From NCBI GenBank assembly GCA_045598025.1, contig JAZLLH010000051.1:1-30905 (forward strand): a stretch of 30,905 nucleotides of DNA, read 5' to 3'. This stretch comes from UBA1195 sp045598025. Lineage in GTDB: Bacteria; Bacteroidota; Bacteroidia; Bacteroidales; WCHB1-69. Below are positions 17,111-24,324 of the stretch, in pieces (position 1 is the stretch's first letter; each line of letters opens with the position of its first letter). A model generated the notes under the pieces. The model had not been told where the DNA came from. It made no database searches and saw only the letters and a program-made list of their open reading frames with translations. The position numbers and the translations under genes are program-made.

Positions 17111-18259
17111 CTACCGATCATCCTCCACTGTGGGTGACAAGGCATGGCAATGTTCCACCGGATTCGCGTATATCTGCAGGAAAAATTTGGAAAATTCGCA
17201 CTTCTCATAGGGAAATTCCGCCAAGCCTTCCTGCATATATTGTGAAAACGAGTTTTTTTCTTCTGTCGTATAATAGGATTGATAACGGTTCTCACCATAC
17301 AGGAGATCGTGCGCGATATAGTTATTGGGATACAGACGATAGTTCCGGTACACTCTTTCGTCTACGATTTCGGCCAGACGGGCAAATTTCTCATTTTTCG
17401 GAAAAGAGTCACAATAAGCCAGCTCTTCATCCGTGATAGCTTGAGTGATAGCTAAATGCACCCTGCCTTTCGGCTGCATGATCCCTTTGAGTATGCTGTT
17501 CAGATCCTCATTGCTGCTCTTTTCATAATGCATGTACGAAGAGACATATTCTTCAGAAGCTTTCAGAAAATCACAGGGTTCGTATTCATAGGAAATAGAC
17601 AAAGGAGTAATATTCAATTCTTTCATGTTTTCAAAAAAAGGCTTGTCGCTACTTAATGAAAACATCTTCAAGACACCCACTTCTGTCCTATCGTCTCCGT
17701 TCTTTGTCCGACCGTTGCGTTGGGCGATCCAGACGGACTGCTTTTTTTCCGTAATGGCATAGCGCATATAGGAAGACACTTCCATGGAATTTCTGTAAAA
17801 ATCCCTCATATTCCCACCCCTCACAATGCGGAACATTTTGTTGAGTTTACCCAAATCCACAACCAGGTCCCAATGCATTAGGTTATCTCCGAATGTTATT
17901 TCGGTCGTATCGGCATGATATTCATACAAAAGCAACTCCAATAGAGCCGAATCCAAGGCTATATCCCTATGATTGGATACAAACATCCGCTTGACGGAAT
18001 CATCGAAATTTTCAAAACCGGCATGAATCAGATTCGTGATGGTATTTTTGATTACGGATTTTACGGCCGGATACATGAAATCCACCTGAAATCGTTCCAC
18101 CGTACGTATCTGAGAAAAAGCGCGGACAAATTCAAGCTCATCCATATCCCCCTTGACATAGGACACCACCAGGGGAAAGGCCGGATTATTTACAATCCGC
18201 TGTATGGCAGCGGGAACTTCTTCGTCATTATAGGGTCTGGTTTCTATAAAACGATCCAT
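17111..18259 (-). CDS. 1-acyl-glycerol-3-phosphate-type acyltransferase (LPLAT family)
   Basis: The 382-residue protein shows LPLAT blocks: SNHRDIALDSALL (His97, Asp103), FRIVRGG near 143-149, VWIAQRNGRTKNGDD near 177-190 in place of the usual FPEGTRS block, and LNITPLSISYEYEPCD. The His-to-Asp spacing here is HX5D rather than the textbook HX4D. The family transfers acyl chains from ACP or CoA to a hydroxyl of a glycerolipid or another acceptor. There is no transmembrane helix at the N terminus, so it is probably peripheral at the inner membrane. It is two bases from the ligase gene and six from the PPTase gene, so a joint role is likely. The acceptor is unknown. Confidence 0.85.
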   Translation of the reverse strand: MDRFIETRPYNDEEVPAAIQRIVNNPAFPLVVSYVKGDMDELEFVRAFSQIRTVERFQVDFMYPAVKSVIKNTITNLIHAGFENFDDSVKRMFVSNHRDIALDSALLELLLYEYHADTTEITFGDNLMHWDLVVDLGKLNKMFRIVRGGNMRDFYRNSMEVSSYMRYAITEKKQSVWIAQRNGRTKNGDDRTEVGVLKMFSLSSDKPFFENMKELNITPLSISYEYEPCDFLKASEEYVSSYMHYEKSSNEDLNSILKGIMQPKGRVHLAITQAITDEELAYCDSFPKNEKFARLAEIVDERVYRNYRLYPNNYIAHDLLYGENRYQSYYTTEEKNSFSQYMQEGLAEFPYEKCEFSKFFLQIYANPVEHCHALSPTVEDDR

Positions 18260-18261
18260 GA

Positions 18262-19578
18262 TTATTTTCTGTTATCTATGAATTTTACCGGTTTGCGTTT
18301 AATTTCCGGGAACTGGATTTTCTGTATTTCGTCAATGGGTCTGAAACGGATTTCCGGAGCCACACGCAATTTGGCACGGAATCTGTCTTTCAGATTCTTG
18401 ATTATCTCCTCCTCATGGGGCTCCTTCACTCCGATATGCACGACCAGATTGTCGGTACCTATCTCGTTGGAATTCACCTCAACCAGGTAATTTTCCACGT
18501 AATCCACATTGTCCAGCACATCAAAAACGGAAGCAGGATACAAAGTAGTCCCCTTATATTTGATCATCTGTTTTTTTCTTCCAACAATCGGGCTGATACG
18601 CAAAGTTTTGCGACCGCACGGACAAGGTTCATCGTGAAAACGAGCGATATCTCCTGTCTTGAAACGCAAGAGCGGCATGCCTTCCACTCCCAAGGTGGTC
18701 ACCGTTAATTCTCCGAATTCACCCATGGGAACATTGTTTCCTTCATCATCGAGCAATTCACAAATGATCAGTTCCGGATGATGATGGCCGCCCTGTCCTG
18801 CACCGCATTCGCAGAACGAGGTGCTCATCTCCGTAGAAGCATAAGTAGAAAACAGTTCGATGTCCCATTTCTCTTTGATTTTAGAACCCAGCAGATTGAA
18901 CGAAAAATCGTCGTTACGCAAATTCTCGCCTATGCACACCGCCTTCCGAATACTGGAATTTCTATAGTCTATGCCATGCTCTTCCGCATAACGGATAATC
19001 TTCAGAATAAACGAAGGAACACAGATGATGGCATCCGGACGCACGCGTTTGATGGTATCCCACTGCAATTCAGGAATACCGTTACCGACCCGAATCAGCC
19101 CGGCTCCCATCATGCGGATGCCCATGCAATAGGCATATCCGGCCATGAAACGCTTGTCCATGGTTGTCATCAACTGATATATTTCTCCGGGGTGACCGCC
19201 GGCCAAAGTAAACGAAATGGCCTCATTATAAGCCAGGCGAACCAAATCTTTCTCCGTCAGCGCGAAGGTAGTCGGATCGCTCAAAGTGCCGGAAGTGGTA
19301 ATATAATCGCGAAACTCCGAAGGTGGAACACAGAAAAAATCGGCATTGTGAAGTTGGAGATCTTCTTTGGCAGTACAGGGAATGTACTGCATATCTTCCA
19401 ACGTTCTGATTTTGTTCACATCAATATGATTTTCACGAAATAGCCGCTGATAGAAAGGGGAACGCTGCTGTAAATACTCCAGCAAACTGACCAATTCCCG
19501 CTCTTGAAACTTTTTAATAACATCCAGAGGCTGATACTCTATCTCCGGATTAAAATGAGTCATATCGTACGTACACAT
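18262..19578 (-). CDS. Phenylacetate-CoA ligase-like adenylate-forming enzyme (PaaK family)
   Basis: The 438-residue protein belongs to the ANL superfamily, which activates a carboxylic acid as an acyl-AMP and passes it to CoA or a carrier protein. Key motifs are TTSGT at residues 94-98 (phosphate loop), YASTE at 246-250, RFKTGD at 305-310 and MIKYKGTTLYP near 338-347. Cys and His residues in CECGAGQGGHHH and CPCGRK could form a metal site, as in other PaaK-like proteins of Bacteroidota. The small C-terminal domain is present. The start at 19578 lies nine bases after the upstream stop; a second ATG at 19563 is possible. The substrate cannot be told from sequence; aryl acids are typical of the family. 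Confidence 0.88.
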   Translation of the reverse strand: MCTYDMTHFNPEIEYQPLDVIKKFQERELVSLLEYLQQRSPFYQRLFRENHIDVNKIRTLEDMQYIPCTAKEDLQLHNADFFCVPPSEFRDYITTSGTLSDPTTFALTEKDLVRLAYNEAISFTLAGGHPGEIYQLMTTMDKRFMAGYAYCMGIRMMGAGLIRVGNGIPELQWDTIKRVRPDAIICVPSFILKIIRYAEEHGIDYRNSSIRKAVCIGENLRNDDFSFNLLGSKIKEKWDIELFSTYASTEMSTSFCECGAGQGGHHHPELIICELLDDEGNNVPMGEFGELTVTTLGVEGMPLLRFKTGDIARFHDEPCPCGRKTLRISPIVGRKKQMIKYKGTTLYPASVFDVLDNVDYVENYLVEVNSNEIGTDNLVVHIGVKEPHEEEIIKNLKDRFRAKLRVAPEIRFRPIDEIQKIQFPEIKRKPVKFIDNRK

Positions 19579-19587
19579 TACTTATGC

Positions 19588-20109
19588 TTATATTTTTTCC
19601 AAGTATTGCAAAGGTATTTCCACCGAAACCGCCAATAGGCTTTCCAGTCGGAGCACCACTCTTTTTTTACCTCTCAATTCCATGCATTCACCTTCGATTC
19701 CCTGAAGTTCTCCTTCCACAACCCTGACGCGGTCCCCTTTATGAAGGTCCGGAGATTCCGTTTCCAAACTTCTGTCGCGGGATTCCACCAACTTTATGAA
19801 ATCATACAACTGCTTGTCGGGGACTATCATGGATGAATGGGTAAAACGGTCAATCACATACTGCATCCACAGATTGCCCATGCGACTGAGCAAGGCGAAA
19901 CGCTCTTCCGGATCCACACGGACAAACATCAGATTGGGCAGTAAGGGAACATCCACCTTTTTGCGACGGCCATTGCGGTAGACATGGTATTCTGTACGCA
20001 GAGGAATAAAGGTTTCCACTCCGAGTTCTTCCAAGCGGAATCTGATTTTCTTCTCCTGACGGGCCCGGGTCCTGCTCACAAACCATTTTTTACCTGACAC
20101 TTCCACCAT
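19588..20109 (-). CDS. UpxY-like NusG-family transcription antiterminator
   Basis: The 173-residue protein has a NusG N-terminal domain (KKWFVSRTRARQEKK, then FIPLRTEYHVYRNGRRKKV and LPNLMFVRVDPEE) and a C-terminal KOW domain beginning around KGDRVRVVEGELQGIEG. This matches specialised NusG paralogues such as UpxY, which in Bacteroides promote read-through of capsule operons. UpxY genes are usually first in their operon, but this one is fifth of eight, right next to the hydrolase gene (no gap) and nine bases before the ligase. It may act on this operon or on another locus. Divergence from the housekeeping NusG is clear from the 'YRNGRRKKVDVPLLP' linker. Confidence 0.86.
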   Translation of the reverse strand: MVEVSGKKWFVSRTRARQEKKIRFRLEELGVETFIPLRTEYHVYRNGRRKKVDVPLLPNLMFVRVDPEERFALLSRMGNLWMQYVIDRFTHSSMIVPDKQLYDFIKLVESRDRSLETESPDLHKGDRVRVVEGELQGIEGECMELRGKKRVVLRLESLLAVSVEIPLQYLEKI

Positions 20110-20973
20110 CTACAAGAATTTATGTTCCCTCATCCAGGTAAATAACTTCAAATACCATTTGTCCGTTTCCTCGCTCCAGGTACGCAAGGTTCCAAAGCCG
20201 TGACCACCTTTGACACAATGTACAAAACGGTGGGAAACTCCACTCTCCGTCAGCGCCTTTTCCAACACCAGACTGTTACGGAAATCCACTACCGGATCAT
20301 CCTCGCAAGCCAACAGGAAAACCGGAGGCATATCTGCGGACATCCGACTTTCCATGGAAAAGTTTTCCACAATTTCAGAATTGAACTTTTTGGTTAACAA
20401 ATTTTTACGAGATCTTTCATGTACAATACTGTCCCGCATAGACACCACGGGATAAATGGGACAAACAAAGGCTGGCTTCAGACTCACAGACGTATGCACC
20501 CCTCTTCGGGCCAAATAATCCGTCCGATAAAATGCTCCTGCCATCAGCACCAGATGGCCTCCTGCAGAGAACCCGATACAACCCAATCGGGAAGTATCAG
20601 CTCCATAGCGACCGGCATTTTCCTTCACCCATTGTATGGCCCGCTGTACATCTTCCATCATGGCCGGGAAATGATTCCCGTGCATTCCCACCCGGTAACG
20701 CAGCACGAAAGCCGTAATACCTTCTGCATTCAGGCATTCGGCCACTTCTGATCCCTCATTCGTCAAACCCAGATGATGATAACTTCCACCAGGGCATACT
20801 ATCATGCAGGCGCCGCTATTCACGGAATCCGCGGGAAGGAACACCCTGAGTTCCGGACGTTTTTCCCTATGGATTTTCGTATCGGGCCACAATTTGACAA
20901 TCGTATCCTGCGCCCTGAGCGATATACTGCAGGCCGACAGCAGACCCAATATAAGCAGACCGAACCGTCTCAT
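20110..20973 (-). CDS. Exported alpha/beta hydrolase (esterase/lipase-like)
   Basis: The 287-residue protein has an N-terminal export signal. It could be cleaved by signal peptidase I before QDTIVKLWP, or be a lipoprotein using LLSAC with Cys at residue 15. The fold markers are the oxyanion motif CPGGSYHHLG, the nucleophile elbow GFSAGG, the acid region ACEDDPVVDF and the histidine motif KGGHGFG. It resembles the COG0657 esterase group (BD-FAE/acetylesterase-like) common in Bacteroidales. A secreted esterase inside an operon of cytosolic biosynthetic enzymes is unexpected; it could trim or release an exported product, or be unrelated. It starts two bases after the 124-aa gene and ends directly at the NusG-like gene. 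Confidence 0.85.
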   Translation of the reverse strand: MRRFGLLILGLLSACSISLRAQDTIVKLWPDTKIHREKRPELRVFLPADSVNSGACMIVCPGGSYHHLGLTNEGSEVAECLNAEGITAFVLRYRVGMHGNHFPAMMEDVQRAIQWVKENAGRYGADTSRLGCIGFSAGGHLVLMAGAFYRTDYLARRGVHTSVSLKPAFVCPIYPVVSMRDSIVHERSRKNLLTKKFNSEIVENFSMESRMSADMPPVFLLACEDDPVVDFRNSLVLEKALTESGVSHRFVHCVKGGHGFGTLRTWSEETDKWYLKLFTWMREHKFL

Positions 20974-20975
20974 CG

Positions 20976-21350
20976 CTATTCTCCCAAATAAGTCCGAATT
21001 TCCTCGGACGTCAATTGCCGGTACGCAGGTTCCCTACCGGAGGCATTGCTCCAATCAAAATCCACTTCAAAAAACTCTTCATCGTAGAAGGACAATTTGG
21101 AATGGGTGTCCGGATTACACTCTATGTATATGATGTCAGACTCGGAAATACCCTTGGTTCTGCAAATCTGAAGCGCCAGGGATTTTCCCGCATAGGTAAC
21201 AGAAGTTCCTGGATTGTCCTGATAGAGTTCCGTCACTACCACCACTTTTTTGTCCTTGTAATCCCGGATTTTCAATCCGCATTTGGAAGGCATATCCCAT
21301 TGCCCTGCGAAATCAAGAATCTCATCGTAATATTTTTCTGGTACTTTCAT
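20976..21350 (-). CDS. Hypothetical 124-residue protein in the biosynthetic operon
   Basis: I do not recognise this protein. It has no signal peptide or membrane segment and is acidic. Visible features are an N-terminal LDFAGQWDMPSKCGLKIRDY, a beta-rich VVVVTELY, two cysteines (GLQI-like ALQICRTKG and IECNPDTH), and an acidic stretch YDEEFFEVDFDWSN. It is probably cytosolic. It lies 11 bases after the radical SAM gene and two bases before the hydrolase gene, so it is almost certainly co-expressed with them. It could be a small partner of the radical SAM enzyme, but nothing in the sequence proves that. Confidence 0.72.
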   Translation of the reverse strand: MKVPEKYYDEILDFAGQWDMPSKCGLKIRDYKDKKVVVVTELYQDNPGTSVTYAGKSLALQICRTKGISESDIIYIECNPDTHSKLSFYDEEFFEVDFDWSNASGREPAYRQLTSEEIRTYLGE

Positions 21351-21361
21351 TGCTGTATGTT

Positions 21362-22630
21362 TTATTTGCGGGCCACGTCCTTTCCGAACGATTTATTGAT
21401 CAGGCGACGGTCTCTCGGACGATAGGTGCCGTCCTCCATTTCGCGCATGACCACCCGAGTGAAAAGTCGGGTCATTTTTTCTTCCTGAGACTCATCCTGG
21501 TAAAAAGTCTTCCATGCATAATCGTAAAGTTCCTGCAATTTTTCAGGACTCATATGTTTGGGTTGGTACACTACCTGCCCGGCATTGTAATGATCCCAGT
21601 CCTTATCGAAAATACGACCCTGCCGTATCAGGTCATCATAGGCTTTGGTATGCGGGAACGGAGCCAGCACGGTGAATTCGGCCAGATCCAGATCAATTTC
21701 CAGCAGGAAATCAATCAGACGTTTGACATCGTCTTCGGTCTGATTATCCAGTCCTAGCAATATGGTGCCTTCTACTCCGATTCCGTAATCATGGTAACGC
21801 TTGATTCTCTCCTTGATATAGTCGGAAGTGTCGTATACGGCCTGATACACATACCATGCACCGGCTTTGGATGCCAGATCCAGCACTTCCGGATCATCTT
21901 CTATGGTGTGGCTGATCCATTTCTTCTTCATCGGAATCATGGCCCGGAACAATTCTTTCTCCCATTCCTTGTTCTGCGCCAAGGAATTATCTACTATGAA
22001 CAGGCGGTTGTTTTCTATGGTTTCCAAATCCGCCACCACCTTGTCTATCGGACGGGGACGGAAACAACGACCACCTAAATAAGAAACAGCACAGGGATAA
22101 CAGCTGAAACGGCATCCGCGGGAAGCGTGGAACAAATCCACCATCTGAACTCCTTTGTGATTGTACAAATCCCTCTTGTACAAATCCCTGCGGGCAGGAC
22201 CGACCAGCGAAATATCAGGCTGTTTTCCCATATAGTTGTACACTTTCTTCAGACAACCGTGCTCCCAGTCGGAAATAACCTCCTCCATGCGGCCTTCGGC
22301 TTCACCCAAAAACACACAATCGGCATGAAGCAGAGTCTCTTCGGCATGAAGCATGGTCGAAATACCGCCGAACATGACTTTCTTTCCCCTACGGCGGAAT
22401 TCGTCCGCGATGGCCCAACCTCTTTTCACCTGGGTGGACAACATCATGGAAATACCGACAAAGTCGCAGGATTCATCAAAATCCAGTTCTTCCACATTTT
22501 CATCCGTAAAAGACACTTCGCAACGTTCCGGCAAACACGCGGCAAACACCACCGGACCATGAGGAGGAAGATTGAATGTCGTCTGACCCGGCAATTTTTT
22601 CCAGCGGGGATAAATCAGTTTGAATTTCAT
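21362..22630 (-). CDS. Cobalamin-type radical SAM enzyme (B12-binding domain plus SPASM-less core)
   Basis: The 422-residue protein has an N-terminal Rossmann-like region resembling B12-binding domains (FVGISMMLSTQVKRGWAIAD, then VMFGGISTMLHAEETL, FLGEAEG) and a radical SAM core with the cluster motif CRFSCYPC, using Cys173, Cys177 and Cys180. Further core motifs include FIVDNSLAQNKEW and GVEGTILLGLDNQTEDDV. The domain order matches the BchE/HpnJ/P-methylase-like superfamily. Cobalamin use is inferred from architecture; the classic DxHxxG motif is not evident. Such enzymes methylate unreactive carbons or cause rearrangements, often on lipids or antibiotics. It is second in the operon, 21 bases after the FAD oxidoreductase, a pairing that suggests both act on one lipid or polyene substrate. 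Confidence 0.88.
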   Translation of the reverse strand: MKFKLIYPRWKKLPGQTTFNLPPHGPVVFAACLPERCEVSFTDENVEELDFDESCDFVGISMMLSTQVKRGWAIADEFRRRGKKVMFGGISTMLHAEETLLHADCVFLGEAEGRMEEVISDWEHGCLKKVYNYMGKQPDISLVGPARRDLYKRDLYNHKGVQMVDLFHASRGCRFSCYPCAVSYLGGRCFRPRPIDKVVADLETIENNRLFIVDNSLAQNKEWEKELFRAMIPMKKKWISHTIEDDPEVLDLASKAGAWYVYQAVYDTSDYIKERIKRYHDYGIGVEGTILLGLDNQTEDDVKRLIDFLLEIDLDLAEFTVLAPFPHTKAYDDLIRQGRIFDKDWDHYNAGQVVYQPKHMSPEKLQELYDYAWKTFYQDESQEEKMTRLFTRVVMREMEDGTYRPRDRRLINKSFGKDVARK

Positions 22631-22651
22631 ATCGCTATATTCTTGTTTTTT

Positions 22652-24151
22652 CTAATTTTCGTAAATCTGACGTGCCAAAAATTCTTTTCCCAAAAAAGCC
22701 GAAGCATTGACCATGGCTCCTGCTATCACTCCCAGCACTCCGTGTGCGCTCACACTCTGCCCTGTGAGATAAAGGTTGGGAACTTTGGTCCGGTGAGAAA
22801 TCACGGTTTGGGCGATTGCGGTGCAATCCTTCAAAACACCATAGGTCGAACCTTTGTATGTGGCCGTAAAATCCCTGTAAGTCAATGGGGTAGCAGCATC
22901 ACAGTAAAGAATATTCTGCAAGGTTCCCGGGAAACTGCGCTCCAAAGCACGAAGCAGCAATTCTTTTTTTTCTTCCTTGAATTCCTGATAAGCCGCTCCA
23001 CGATGACCGCTCACTGTCTGTTCCCAAGGCGAAACTTCTTCATACGGCATAGGACTTATCACCACTGCGGACTGTGCATACTCGGGATGAGATGTATGGC
23101 ATTGGTGCATGTAAAGATAATGGGACTCCTCACCGTTCCTGTTTTCCCACACTCCTCCCTGCGGATACACGTAATGGTTGGTATTCAGATAAGGTTGCCG
23201 ACCTTCTTTGAATCGGATATAGAGGGCAAAATTGGAAATGGTGTTTTCCAAAGCGCAGACTCTGTCCCGATACGCCTTTCGGATTAATGGGGTCTGCGTC
23301 AGGCGCAAGGTTTCCACAGGATGAATGTCCGAAATGACATGTCCGGCATCAAAACGTCTGCCATCTGCTACTATGACGGCAGTGACACCTGCCTCTCCAC
23401 ACTGCAGAGAGGTTACCTCGCTATCCGTGTATACTTCACCCCCAAATGCGCGGATAGAATCCACCAGCGAATCGGCTATCTGCTGACTTCCACCCACAGG
23501 GCGAGCTGCGCCCAACATATAGGAATGATTGATCAGCGCATGCAGGTAAAACGGACTACGCCCTTTCACGCCCGCATAAAGCATGCGGGTGCCGGCCAGC
23601 ACTTCGGCCAGGCGAGCATCCGAAACCCGGGATGCAATGTAAGCATCGGCAGAAAGATGCATGGCTTCAGAATATATGAAATCAGGAGATTCCGCCAAAC
23701 GGAAATCATACAAAGGAGAATGCTCTGCCACCTGACGGATTCCATCTACATAGGCATGCAACTGAGCTCGCTGCGACGGAAACTGTCTGGATAAAGTATC
23801 TGCAAAACCCTCGTATCCATGAGCATAAGCATAGGATTTCCCTTCTATTGTCACCGTATCATAAGCATCTTCATCCAGAAACTGCAGGGGTATGCGGTCC
23901 AAGCCCAGGTAACGGAAAAAACGACGCAGTATTCCTCCTTCTTCCACAGCTCCAACATAATGCACACCCGTATCGAAAGAGACCCCGTGACGGGAAAAAG
24001 ACTGCAGACAGCCTCCCACCTGATGATTTTTTTCCAAAACAACTACTTTATAGCCATTTTTAGACAAAATATAGGCAGAAACCAGCCCCGCGAGCCCGCT
24101 TCCCACAATGACCACATCGTAGCAATCCTTGTATAAATCCTTACTTTGCAA
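22652..24151 (-). CDS. CrtI/retinol-saturase-like FAD-dependent oxidoreductase
   Basis: This is a large flavoprotein of about 499 residues. The FAD Rossmann fold shows DVVIVGSGLAGLVSAYILSK with GSGLAG at about residues 17-22, then the adenine-binding acid in VVVLEKNHQVGGCLQSF. The second signature near the C terminus is PNLYLTGQSVSAHGVLGVI. The pattern fits phytoene desaturase/retinol saturase-like enzymes acting on long hydrophobic, often unsaturated, chains. It is the first gene of the operon. No ATG lies in frame before the FAD motif. The frame runs up to 24202, but that end overlaps the promoter box, so TTG 24151 (or TTG 24187) is more likely. AAGGAG lies immediately before TTG 24151, too close for a normal Shine-Dalgarno, so the start remains uncertain. 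Confidence 0.86.
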   Translation of the reverse strand: MQSKDLYKDCYDVVIVGSGLAGLVSAYILSKNGYKVVVLEKNHQVGGCLQSFSRHGVSFDTGVHYVGAVEEGGILRRFFRYLGLDRIPLQFLDEDAYDTVTIEGKSYAYAHGYEGFADTLSRQFPSQRAQLHAYVDGIRQVAEHSPLYDFRLAESPDFIYSEAMHLSADAYIASRVSDARLAEVLAGTRMLYAGVKGRSPFYLHALINHSYMLGAARPVGGSQQIADSLVDSIRAFGGEVYTDSEVTSLQCGEAGVTAVIVADGRRFDAGHVISDIHPVETLRLTQTPLIRKAYRDRVCALENTISNFALYIRFKEGRQPYLNTNHYVYPQGGVWENRNGEESHYLYMHQCHTSHPEYAQSAVVISPMPYEEVSPWEQTVSGHRGAAYQEFKEEKKELLLRALERSFPGTLQNILYCDAATPLTYRDFTATYKGSTYGVLKDCTAIAQTVISHRTKVPNLYLTGQSVSAHGVLGVIAGAMVNASAFLGKEFLARQIYEN

Positions 24152-24199
24152 CTCCTTACAAATATATATAAATTCGAATGCGCACAATAATGCAAACTG

Positions 24200-24207
24200 C
24201 AAAGATA
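24200..24207 (-). promoter_or_regulatory. -7 box (TATCTTTG) for the eight-gene operon
   Basis: The minus strand reads TATCTTTG, an exact TAnnTTTG match, 49 bases upstream of the proposed start of the FAD oxidoreductase. It is the only clear promoter seen for the operon that runs to 16529. It also argues against translation starting at 24202, which would sit inside the box. Confidence 0.55.
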
Positions 24208-24240
24208 CAAAATATTTGGATACTTTCCCTCCCCATATCC

Positions 24241-24288
24241 GCGGAAGGGAACAAATTTATTTTTTTGACTTCCTTACAAACCTTCCGC
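24241..24288. repeat. Inverted repeat between murB and the eight-gene operon
   Basis: GCGGAAGG at 24241-24248 pairs with CCTTCCGC at 24281-24288, an 8-bp inverted repeat with a 32-base AT-rich loop. It lies downstream of murB and upstream of the operon promoter. It may be a murB terminator or a binding site. The long loop makes it a weak terminator on its own. Confidence 0.3.
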
Positions 24289-24324
24289 TGCATTTGCAGA
24301 AGAGATTGAATATAACATGAACTC

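Noticed and set aside
22127..23287. 386-codon plus-strand frame across the radical SAM and FAD genes
   Set aside because: It is antisense to two genes with clear catalytic motifs and spans their intergenic gap.
16529..24151. Complete aryl-polyene or flexirubin cluster
   Set aside because: No ketosynthase, acyl carrier protein, dehydratase or ammonia-lyase gene is present; only some accessory enzyme types are shared.
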